Shown: positions 1 to 5,673 of the stretch, piece after piece
How the letters are laid out: the number at the start of each line of letters is the position of its first letter
Position numbering within the stretch: position 1 is the first letter of the stretch
Made by a program: the position numbers and the translations under genes
The notes under the pieces: generated by a model
What the model saw: the letters and a program-made list of their open reading frames with translations, nothing else
Database searches by the model: none
What the model was told of the DNA's origin: nothing
From: an uncultured Sutterella sp.
GTDB taxonomy: Bacteria; Pseudomonadota; Gammaproteobacteria; Burkholderiales; Burkholderiaceae_F
Assembly (NCBI GenBank): GCA_900764215.1
Contig: CAAFNI010000146.1
Span: forward strand, 1-7,340
Reading direction: 5' to 3'
DNA: 7,340 nt

Positions 1-1071
1 CTCGTGACGAGCGCAATCGCCAATTCGTCCATGTCGACCGAGATGCACATCCGGCCCGTCATCGCGCTCTACCTCGCGTCGACCTTCGGGGCGGCCATGG
101 CCTCGGTGGCCGTGAGCTTCATGTTCCCGACGACGATCACGCTCACGGGCGCCGCGCAGTCGGCGGCCGCGCCGGGCGAAATCTCGCAGGTGCTCACGCA
201 GCTTCTTCTCAACGTCGTCGACAATCCCGTGCGCGCGATCGCGAACGCGAACTACATCGGCATCCTCGCCTGGGCGGTCGCCGTCGGCATGATCCTGAGA
301 AAGTCCCGCGAGGAAACGCGCATCGTGCTGGGCGACGCCTCCTCGGCCGTCTCCTCGATCGTGCAGATCGTCATCCGCTTCGCGCCCGTGGGCATCTTCG
401 GCCTCGTCTCGCACACGCTTGCGACCGAAGGCTTCCAGGTGATGCTCGAATACGCGCAGCTTCTCCTCGTGCTGCTAGGCGCCATGGCCTTCGTCGCGCT
501 CGTGCTCAACCCCTTCATCGTCTGGGTCGCAACCCACGACAATCCGTACCCGCTCACCTTCATGGTGCTTCGCGAGTCCGGCGTCTCGGCCTTCTTCACG
601 CGCTCCTCGGCCGCCAACATTCCGGTCAACATGGACATCTGCCGCCGCCTGAAGCTTCCCGAATCCACGTACGCCATCTCCATTCCGGTCGGCTCCACCA
701 TCAACATGGCGGGCGCCGCCGTCACGATCACGGTGATCACGCTCTCGGCCGCGCACTCGCTCGGCATCCAGGTCGACATGTTCTCGGCGATCTTCCTCTC
801 CGTCATCGCGAGCGTGTGCGCCGCGGGCACCTCGGGCGTCCCGGGCGGCTCCCTCATGCTGATTCCGCTCGCCTGCGGGCTCTTCGGCATCGATCAGGAC
901 ACGGCCATGCAGGTCGTGGCCGTGGGCTTCATCATCAGCGTGCTGCAGGACTCGACCGAAACGGGCCTCAACTCCTCCTCCGACGTGCTCTTCACGATCG
1001 CCGCCTGCTACCGCGCAGACCGGCTCAAGGCCGAGCAGGGCGGCGCGGAAAAGAACGGCGGCCAAGACTGA
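1..1071 (+). CDS. sstT: Serine/threonine:Na+ symporter SstT (5'-truncated by window edge)
   Basis: Inner-membrane Na+-coupled importer of serine and threonine, in the dicarboxylate/amino acid:cation symporter (DAACS) family. The frame is open from base 1. The GTG at base 4 is an internal Val, because the first visible residues (LVTSAIANSS) align, from memory, with about residue 65 of the ~414-residue E. coli protein; roughly 65 residues are therefore missing upstream. In the 356 visible residues I see the hairpin-1 serine-rich motif RSSAANIPVN (201-210), the TM7 motif NMAGAA (from 235), the hairpin-2 motif GTSGVPGGS (from 276), and the TM8 motif DSTETGLNSSSDVLF (from 317), which supplies substrate- and Na+-binding polar residues. 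The C-terminus is short and charged. The TGA stop is at 1069-1071 and is followed by an intrinsic terminator. Substrate specificity is inferred from close resemblance to SstT rather than to GltP/DctA. The promoter and start lie outside the window. Confidence 0.93.
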   Translation, partial: LVTSAIANSSMSTEMHIRPVIALYLASTFGAAMASVAVSFMFPTTITLTGAAQSAAAPGEISQVLTQLLLNVVDNPVRAIANANYIGILAWAVAVGMILRKSREETRIVLGDASSAVSSIVQIVIRFAPVGIFGLVSHTLATEGFQVMLEYAQLLLVLLGAMAFVALVLNPFIVWVATHDNPYPLTFMVLRESGVSAFFTRSSAANIPVNMDICRRLKLPESTYAISIPVGSTINMAGAAVTITVITLSAAHSLGIQVDMFSAIFLSVIASVCAAGTSGVPGGSLMLIPLACGLFGIDQDTAMQVVAVGFIISVLQDSTETGLNSSSDVLFTIAACYRADRLKAEQGGAEKNGGQD

Positions 1072-1079
1072 AAAATCTG

Positions 1080-1124
1080 TAGAATACGGTGTTTTGCTTA
1101 GAGGCGGCGCGTCGAAACCGCCTC
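1080..1124 (+). promoter_or_regulatory. Possible -10 element and 5' hairpin of a short leader or small RNA
   Basis: TAGAAT at 1080-1085, just after the sstT stop, resembles a sigma-70 -10 box, but I see no good -35 hexamer 16-18 bases upstream. Shortly downstream, GAGGCGG (1101-1107) pairs perfectly with CCGCCTC (1118-1124) around a 10-base loop. Together with the terminator at 1146-1182 this would give an RNA of about 90 nt, either a leader of the permease gene or a small RNA. This is inference; the stem could also be a chance product of high GC. Confidence 0.3.
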
Positions 1125-1145
1125 CCGCGCAAGACCCGAAATCCC

Positions 1146-1182
1146 GGCGCGGACGGTCGCCTTACGCCGTCCGCGCCTTTTT
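1146..1182 (+). terminator. Intrinsic terminator between sstT and the permease gene
   Basis: A perfect 11-bp stem, 1146-1156 (GGCGCGGACGG) with 1167-1177 (CCGTCCGCGCC), with a 10-base loop, is followed at once by five T (1178-1182). It lies 75 bases after the sstT stop and ends 32 bases before the permease ATG. It can end sstT transcription. If the permease is transcribed from upstream of it, it could also act as an attenuator. Confidence 0.85.
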
Positions 1183-1200
1183 GCAACCCACATTTCCCCC

Positions 1201-1204
1201 GAGG
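1201..1204 (+). promoter_or_regulatory. Ribosome binding site deciding the permease start
   Basis: GAGG lies 10 bases before the ATG at 1215. No comparable site precedes the in-frame GTG at 1089. A start at 1089 would also place the terminator hairpin inside the coding region, so 1215 is preferred. Confidence 0.6.
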
Positions 1205-1214
1205 TCTTCTTCCC

Positions 1215-2663
1215 ATGACCGAACCTGACCTGACGCCCAAGGCGCCGCTCGTACGCGAGGACGAGCACCCGCAATTCGAAAGAACCATGAAGGCCCGTCA
1301 CCTGATCATGCTGTCCCTGGGCGGCGTGATCGGGACGGGCCTTTTCTTCAACACGGGCTTCGTGATCGGCGAGACCGGCGCCTTCGGCACGGTCGTCGCC
1401 TATCTGATCGGCGCGCTCGTCGTCTACCTCGTGATGCTCTCGATGGGAGAGCTCTGCGTCGCCATGCCTCAGACGGGGAGCTTTCACCTCTATGCAACGA
1501 CCTTCATCGGACCGCGCACAGGCTTCACGGTCGCGTGGCTCTACTGGGTGACCTGCACGGTGAGCGTCGGAACGTCCCTCACGGGGGCGGGACTCGCCAT
1601 GCAGTACTGGTTCCCGAACGTCGACGTCTGGATATGGTGCCTCGCCTACTGCCTGCTGATTCTGGCGATGAACGTCTTCACGACGAAGTTCTTCGCCGAG
1701 GGCGAATTCATCTTCTCGCTCATCAAGGTGATCACGATCCAGGTCTTCATCATCGCGGGCGGTCTCGCGGTCTTCGGCGTCATTCCGCTCGCCGACGGCT
1801 CACCGGCCCCCTATCTGAACAACCTCACGGAGGGCGGCCTCTTTCCGAAAGGCCTGCTGCCGCTTCTCACCACGATGATCGCGGTGAACTTCGCCTTCTC
1901 GGGTACGGAGCTCATCGGCGTCGCCGCGGGCGAAACCCAGAATCCCGAGAAGGTCATCCCGATGGCCGTTCGCACGACGGTCGTGCGCCTCGTCCTTTTT
2001 TTCATCGGCACGATCGTGATCCTCGCCGCGCTCCTGCCGCTTGAGGAAGCCTCCATTCTGAAGAGCCCCTTCGTGACGGTCTTCGAGCGCATCGGCATTC
2101 CGTACGCCGCGGACCTCTTCAACTTCGTGATTCTCACGGCCGTGATTTCCGCCGCGAACTCGAACCTCTACGCCGCGGGCCGCATGATCTGGGCGCTCGC
2201 GCACGACGGCATGCTCCCCGCCTGGGCCTCCAAGCGCACGAAGCGCGGCCTCCCGGTCAACGCCATCATGCTTTCGATGCTGGGCGGCTGGCTCGCGCTC
2301 TTCACCTCGGTCTTTGCCGCCGACACCGTCTTCGTGGTGCTCACCGCCATCGTGGGCTTCTCGGTCGTGGCCGTCTGGATCGCGATCAGCGTCGCGCACA
2401 TCGGCTTTCGACGCCGACTCAAGGCCGAGGGCCGGTCGCCGCGCGACCTTGCCTGGCACGCGCCGCTCTTTCCGCTCGTGCCTTTGCTCGCGATCGTGCT
2501 CTGCTCGGTGGCCTTCGTCGGCCTTCTCTTCGACCCCGAGCAGCGCCTCGCGCTCTACTTCGGCGTTCCCTTCGCCGCAGCCTGCATGATCCTTTATCCG
2601 ATCATCGCGCGTCGCCGCGACGAGCGCCGGGCACTTGCGGCCGAGGCCGAAGCCTCGCGCTGA
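1215..2663 (+). CDS. mmuP: APC-superfamily amino acid permease, S-methylmethionine permease (MmuP)-like
   Basis: Inner-membrane proton-coupled amino-acid importer of the AAT family (APC superfamily), 482 residues, the usual length for a 12-TM member. Residues 25-42 (MKARHLIMLSLGG then VIGTG) form the conserved start of TM1 with the unwound Gly-rich substrate site. FFAEGEF (159-165) is the AAT signature before TM5, and FSGTELIG (228-235) followed by AAGETQNPEKVIP is the TM6 substrate site and its loop. By recall, long stretches match E. coli MmuP (HLIMLSLGGVIGTGLFFNTG, DGSPAP, GIPYAADLFNFVILTA), more than LysP or AroP, so S-methylmethionine is the best guess. No homocysteine S-methyltransferase gene (mmuM) is next to it, so another substrate remains possible. 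The ATG at 1215 is chosen from the GAGG site and family N-terminus length. The C-terminal tail is Arg/Ala/Glu-rich (RRRDERRALAAEAEASR). It follows sstT in the same direction but is separated from it by a strong terminator. Confidence 0.88.
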   Translation: MTEPDLTPKAPLVREDEHPQFERTMKARHLIMLSLGGVIGTGLFFNTGFVIGETGAFGTVVAYLIGALVVYLVMLSMGELCVAMPQTGSFHLYATTFIGPRTGFTVAWLYWVTCTVSVGTSLTGAGLAMQYWFPNVDVWIWCLAYCLLILAMNVFTTKFFAEGEFIFSLIKVITIQVFIIAGGLAVFGVIPLADGSPAPYLNNLTEGGLFPKGLLPLLTTMIAVNFAFSGTELIGVAAGETQNPEKVIPMAVRTTVVRLVLFFIGTIVILAALLPLEEASILKSPFVTVFERIGIPYAADLFNFVILTAVISAANSNLYAAGRMIWALAHDGMLPAWASKRTKRGLPVNAIMLSMLGGWLALFTSVFAADTVFVVLTAIVGFSVVAVWIAISVAHIGFRRRLKAEGRSPRDLAWHAPLFPLVPLLAIVLCSVAFVGLLFDPEQRLALYFGVPFAAACMILYPIIARRRDERRALAAEAEASR

Positions 2664-2688
2664 AAACGACGGGATCGCCCAATGAAAA

Positions 2689-2708
2689 CGGGGCGCCCAA
2701 GCGCCCCG
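2689..2708 (-). terminator. Intrinsic terminator, best suited to the - strand (asparaginase)
   Basis: CGGGGCGC (2689-2696) pairs perfectly with GCGCCCCG (2701-2708) around the loop CCAA. Four A at 2685-2688 read as TTTT after the hairpin on the - strand. The + side lacks a T-run, so it mainly serves the asparaginase transcript coming from the right. Confidence 0.7.
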
Positions 2709-2718
2709 CCGATCGTAT

Positions 2719-2757
2719 ATTGAGAGCGGCCTTTCCGCGAGGGAAGCGCCGCTCAAT
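2719..2757 (+). terminator. Imperfect long hairpin, probable + strand terminator of the permease gene
   Basis: ATTGAG (2719-2724) and CGGC (2727-2730) pair with GCCGCTCAAT (2748-2757), with a two-base bulge on the left. Inside, CTTTCC (2731-2736) pairs with GGGAAG (2741-2746) around the GNRA-type tetraloop GCGA. On the + strand the stem runs into TTCTTGT, a weak U-tract. Both this hairpin and the one at 2689-2708 lie between two convergent genes. Confidence 0.55.
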
Positions 2758-2774
2758 TCTTGTCCTGCGCGAAA

Positions 2775-3785
2775 TCAGAACCGCGCGAAGGCATCCTTGG
2801 CATCGACCCCGCAGACCAGACAGAGCTGCACGAGCACGCGGGCCTTCTGCGGATTGAGCGTGCCCGAGGGAATGAACCCGGCAGCCTGCCATTCGGCAAG
2901 GCCCTCTACCGTCATGCCGCTTCCCGTACGCGAAGCGCGAATGACGAGCGCCCCGGCCGCCGCGGCTTCATGGAGCGCAGGCAAAGCCGCCTCGTGAATC
3001 GAGCCGTTGCCCGTGCCCGCATGCACGATGCCGGCTGCGCCCGCAGCCAATGCAGCCTTCACCATGACGCCGTCGTCGTCGACGTGGGAATACACGATGT
3101 CGACGCGGGGGAGGGCGCCGTGAGCCTTGACATGCGCCTCAAGCGCTTCGAGGGTGAAGGGCGTCTCCACGGTATGCGGCTTGTCGCTGCGGCCGATGAA
3201 TTCGACGTGCGTGCCCGCAATCATCCCGATCATGCCCAGATCCGGCCCGCGGAAGGTGGCGACGTTGGTGGGGTGCGTCTTCGTCGCATCGCGCGCCGAA
3301 ACGATCACGTCGTTCAAGGCGATCATCACCCCGCGTCCGGCGGCCCGGGGGTCGGCCGCAATGCGCACGGCGTTGAGAAGGTTGAGCGGCCCTTCGGCCG
3401 AGAGCGCCGTTGCTGGGCGCATGGCGCCCGTCAACACCACGGGCTTTTCGCTCTTGAGAACGAGGTTGAGGAACCAGGCGGTTTCCTCCATCGTGTCGGT
3501 CCCGTGCGTGATGACGACGCCCGAGACGTCTTCGCGATCGAGCGCATCCTGAACGGCCCGAGCGAGCGTCATCCAGACCTTCGAGGTCATCGAGCTCGAA
3601 TCGATGTTCGAGACCTGAGCGGCCTCGACCCGGGCCGCGTCGGCGAGCATCGGCACGGCCGAGAGCAAATCGTCAACGCCCAGCCCCTGAATGCTGTAGC
3701 CCGTCATCTGCGTGGCGGAGGCGCCCGAACTCACGATGGTGCCGCCCGTGGCGAGAATCACGACTTTGGAAGCGCACTGCGCCAT
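2775..3785 (-). CDS. ansB: L-asparaginase, type II-like sequence but without a signal peptide
   Basis: Hydrolyses L-asparagine to aspartate and ammonia. 336 residues, matching the full family length. The N-terminal active-site motif ILATGGTI places the nucleophile at Thr16, with Tyr30 in the flexible lid (E. coli AnsB Thr12/Tyr25). Substrate-binding Ser63 lies in NIDSSSM. The second motif ITHGTDTMEET gives Thr96-Asp97 (Thr89-Asp90 in E. coli), and DATKTHPT supplies the catalytic Lys169 (Lys162). The C-terminal SGTLNPQKARVLVQL also matches type II enzymes. Oddities: the start Met is followed directly by MAQCASKVVILATGG, so there is no Sec signal peptide and the enzyme should be cytoplasmic, unlike classical periplasmic AnsB; and the Gln following Ser58 in E. 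coli is Ser64 here. The start is supported by AGGAG (3793-3797 on the + strand) 7 bases away. The gene is convergent with the permease. Symbol by similarity; ansA would be the alternative if naming by location. Confidence 0.93.
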   Translation of the reverse strand: MAQCASKVVILATGGTIVSSGASATQMTGYSIQGLGVDDLLSAVPMLADAARVEAAQVSNIDSSSMTSKVWMTLARAVQDALDREDVSGVVITHGTDTMEETAWFLNLVLKSEKPVVLTGAMRPATALSAEGPLNLLNAVRIAADPRAAGRGVMIALNDVIVSARDATKTHPTNVATFRGPDLGMIGMIAGTHVEFIGRSDKPHTVETPFTLEALEAHVKAHGALPRVDIVYSHVDDDGVMVKAALAAGAAGIVHAGTGNGSIHEAALPALHEAAAAGALVIRASRTGSGMTVEGLAEWQAAGFIPSGTLNPQKARVLVQLCLVCGVDAKDAFARF

Positions 3786-3792
3786 AACCCTT

Positions 3793-3797
3793 CTCCT
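3793..3797 (-). promoter_or_regulatory. Strong ribosome binding site fixing the asparaginase start
   Basis: On the - strand AAAAGGAG ends 7 bases before the ATG at 3785. The frame stays open upstream for several codons, but I see no in-frame ATG or signal-peptide-like stretch there. The site therefore supports a start without an export signal. Confidence 0.7.
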
Positions 3798-3945
3798 TTT
3801 GCGTCTGTTTGAATGGCTTGAAATTGGAAGTTCACACAGGATACATCGTCCTGCACCCGAACGCCTTGTCCCATGCCGCCATTGTCCGCACGCTTGCAGC
3901 CTAATCCCACGAAAGGGCGCCGCGATCGGCGGCCGGGAAGGAACA

Positions 3946-3977
3946 AAGGCCCCCTCGCCGAGCGCGAAGGAGCCCTT
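3946..3977 (-). terminator. Imperfect hairpin, possible terminator of pepT
   Basis: On the - strand AAGGGCTCCTTCGC pairs with GCGAGGGGGCCTT across a 5-base loop, with a bulge and two mismatches, and then continues TTTGTTCC-like (the T-run is short). It begins 23 bases past the pepT stop. The rest of 3786-4000 shows no gene; the asparaginase promoter must lie here or further upstream, but I cannot point to a convincing pair of boxes. Confidence 0.4.
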
Positions 3978-4000
3978 GCCGCATGAATTCCCGTCAGGGA

Positions 4001-5245
4001 TTATTTCGAGGCCGTGAGCCTCACGAGCTCAAGCGTCATCTCGAGCGACTTGTGCAGGCTCGGGAGCGGCAGGAATTCCGCATAGCTGTGGAAATTGCAC
4101 GCGCCCGTGAAGTAGTTGGGCGTCACGAGTCCCTTGGCGGAGAGCGCGGATCCGTCCGTGCCGCCGCGCATGGCGATGGTGTGGGTCTTGATGTCGAGGT
4201 TCCCGGCCGCGGTATAGAGGAGGTCGACCGGGCGCTTGTCGTCACCCAGACTGTCGGCGATGTTGCCGTAGACGTCGGTTATGCTCACTTCGATGACGGC
4301 GCGCGGATGCTGCGCGCGAAGGGCGGCGACCGCTTCCTCCACGAAGGCCTTGCGGGCTTCGTAGCGCTTTCTGTCAAAGTCGCGGATGTTCATCGTGAGG
4401 CGGCATTCGGCGGCGTTGGCCGAGCAGTCCGTAAACCACCAGTAGCCTTCCTTCCCTTCGGTCTCTTCGGGCGTCTGCAGGCGGTCGAACCGGTTGATGA
4501 GGTCGGTCGCTACGAGAAGGGGGTTGACGAGCACGCCCTTGGCGCTCATCGGATGCGCCGTGACGCCTTGGATGCGGATCGAAACCGAGGCCGCATTGAA
4601 GGTCTCCCAGACGATTTCGCCCAGGGCGCAGCAGTCGATGGTGTAGGCGAAGTGGACCTTGAACTTCTCGAGATCAAGGAGTTTCGAGCCGCACAGGCCG
4701 ATCTCCTCGTCGGGAACGAAGGCGACGCGGATGTCGCCGTGCGGACGGTTTTCGCGGATCACGACGGAGAGCATCGTCATGATGTTGGCGACGGCCGCCT
4801 TGTTGTCCGCGCCGAGCACGCTCGTGCCGTCCGTAAAGACGATGTCCTCGCCCGCATAGGCGGCGAGTTCCGGATGCTCGGCAAGGCGCACCCAAATGTC
4901 CTTTTCGGCATTGAGGAGCACGTCTCCGCCTTCGTAACGGATGACCTGAGCCTGGACGTCGGGCGAGAGGCTCACGGGCACCGTGTCGAGATGCGCGACC
5001 CAGCCCACGGCCGGCGCTCCCTCGACGTTGGCGGGCAGGAGCGCCGTCAGAATGGCGTGGTCGTTGAGTTCGATTTCGACGAGGCCGAGCGCCTTGAGTT
5101 CTTCGGCCAACAGGCGGGCGAGCTCGCGCTGGCCTTCAGAGCTCGGGACCCACCCGGCCTTTGGGTCGCTTTCGGAGGAGACGGCGACGTAGCGAAGGAA
5201 ATTGTCCTTAAGTTCGGAGACGTAGGGAAGTGTGTTGTCGGTCAT
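4001..5245 (-). CDS. pepT: Peptidase T (tripeptide aminopeptidase, M20B)
   Basis: Cytoplasmic di-zinc aminopeptidase that removes the N-terminal residue from tripeptides. 414 residues, against about 408 in enterobacteria. Expected metal and catalytic residues are present: HLDTVP gives His85 and Asp87; LGADNKA gives the bridging Asp147; PDEEIG gives the general base Glu180 and metal ligand Glu181; YTIDCC gives Asp204; NFHSYAEF gives His386. AHPMSAKG (His231) is the usual substrate-contact motif in the lid domain, and RGGTDGSALS near the C-terminus is also characteristic. The two residues after Asp204 are Cys-Cys, where the enterobacterial enzymes, as I recall, have Gly-Gly. The ATG at 5245 is supported by AAGGA (5255-5259 on the + strand), 9 bases away. 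TATAAC on the - strand, around 5263-5268, could be a -10 box but has no good -35. It lies in the same direction as the asparaginase gene with 215 bases between, so co-transcription is uncertain. Confidence 0.95.
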   Translation of the reverse strand: MTDNTLPYVSELKDNFLRYVAVSSESDPKAGWVPSSEGQRELARLLAEELKALGLVEIELNDHAILTALLPANVEGAPAVGWVAHLDTVPVSLSPDVQAQVIRYEGGDVLLNAEKDIWVRLAEHPELAAYAGEDIVFTDGTSVLGADNKAAVANIMTMLSVVIRENRPHGDIRVAFVPDEEIGLCGSKLLDLEKFKVHFAYTIDCCALGEIVWETFNAASVSIRIQGVTAHPMSAKGVLVNPLLVATDLINRFDRLQTPEETEGKEGYWWFTDCSANAAECRLTMNIRDFDRKRYEARKAFVEEAVAALRAQHPRAVIEVSITDVYGNIADSLGDDKRPVDLLYTAAGNLDIKTHTIAMRGGTDGSALSAKGLVTPNYFTGACNFHSYAEFLPLPSLHKSLEMTLELVRLTASK

Positions 5246-5254
5246 GGCGGCGTG

Positions 5255-5259
5255 TCCTT
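5255..5259 (-). promoter_or_regulatory. Ribosome binding site of pepT
   Basis: AAGGA on the - strand lies 9 bases before the ATG at 5245. It agrees with the short N-terminal lead (MTDNTLPYVSELKDNF) expected for PepT. Confidence 0.6.
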
Positions 5260-5363
5260 GTTGTTATAAGAGCCGTCAATCTTAACAGGCGACGGCAGGA
5301 AAAGGCGCTTGGCTTTTTCACAACAAAAGGAAACCCCTGCAACAGAGGCGAAATTAACAACTA

Positions 5364-5399
5364 CCCGTCCTTGCACGGCCCTGTGGCCGCAGCGACGGG
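5364..5399. other. Two-part stem-loop in the pepT/autotransporter intergenic region
   Basis: CCCGTC (5364-5369) pairs with GACGGG (5394-5399), and inside it CGGCC (5376-5380) pairs with GGCCG (5385-5389) around the loop CTGT. It has no T-run on either side, so it is not an obvious terminator. It could be an operator or part of a leader RNA. The 278-base region 5246-5523 holds no convincing gene. Confidence 0.35.
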
Positions 5400-5456
5400 A
5401 AGACCGCAATCACTGGTTTGAACATGCGTTTCAGGCACACAACATATTAGGGTTTA

Positions 5457-5465
5457 CCCCCCCCC
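5457..5465 (+). repeat. Homopolymer tract of nine C upstream of the autotransporter
   Basis: Nine consecutive C occupy 5457-5465, 58 bases before the ATG at 5524. Two weak promoter readings are possible: TTGAAC (5418-5423) with CATATT (5443-5448, spacing 19), which would put the tract in the 5' UTR; or TTTACC (5453-5458) with an A/T-rich -10 around 5477-5486, which would put the tract in the promoter spacer. Tracts of this kind slip during replication in other bacteria; regulation here is inference. Confidence 0.7.
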
Positions 5466-5512
5466 GGCCGCTGAACCAAATAAATTTCCCTTATCCATAT
5501 CACCCGGATCTT

Positions 5513-5517
5513 GGGAG
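5513..5517 (+). promoter_or_regulatory. Ribosome binding site of the autotransporter
   Basis: GGGAG lies 6 bases before the ATG at 5524. The first residues after this ATG match the ESPR consensus start, which fixes it as the translation start. Confidence 0.65.
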
Positions 5518-5523
5518 AGATTC

Positions 5524-5673
5524 ATGAATAAAACATATCGAGTCATTTTCAGCAAAGCCCGCGGCGCGCTCATGGTCGTCAATGAGCTGACAAGCTGCGT
5601 ACAGAAGAAAGGGGCGTCCGCAATCGTCACGGCGGCCGCCTTGTCCCTCACCTCAACTGTTCTGATGGCCGCC
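5524..5673 (+). other. ESPR plus Sec signal peptide of the autotransporter
   Basis: Residues 1-29 form the extended charged N-region (MNKTYRVIFSKARGAL, then VVNELTS and a KK pair), and residues 31-50 form the hydrophobic core with small residues at its end. ESPR segments are known to slow Sec export of very large outer-membrane-associated proteins. Cys25 sits in the N-region and is not in a lipobox. Confidence 0.8.

Noticed and set aside
475..1065. Antisense frames over sstT
   Set aside because: Antisense to clear SstT motifs. The translation is Arg/Gly/Asp/His-rich with no recognisable domain.
1089..1214. In-frame extension of the permease to a GTG at 1089
   Set aside because: It would put a perfect intrinsic terminator inside the coding region and add an Arg/Pro-rich N-terminus foreign to the family. 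The GAGG site favours the ATG at 1215.
1800..2756. Antisense open frame over the 3' half of the permease gene (318 codons)
   Set aside because: The translation is mostly Arg, Asp, Glu and His runs typical of an antisense shadow, and it crosses both terminators.
2760..3812. Long + strand open frame opposite the asparaginase gene (350 codons)
   Set aside because: Arg/His/Gly-rich translation with no family resemblance. It is the antisense shadow of a well-supported GC-rich gene with all its catalytic motifs.
3786..4000. Small frames in the asparaginase/pepT spacer
   Set aside because: Short frames without ribosome binding sites or recognisable protein sequence, overlapping the asparaginase leader.
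3983..5269. Long + strand open frame opposite pepT (428 codons, longer than pepT itself)
   Set aside because: Low-complexity charged translation, no domain, no ribosome binding site. Codon bias of pepT in a high-GC genome keeps the opposite frame open.
5309..5527. 72-codon frame starting at TTG and overlapping the autotransporter ATG by its TGA stop
   Set aside because: The stop/start overlap is suggestive of a leader peptide, and the poly-C tract lies within it. But there is no convincing ribosome binding site before the TTG, and the composition looks non-coding.
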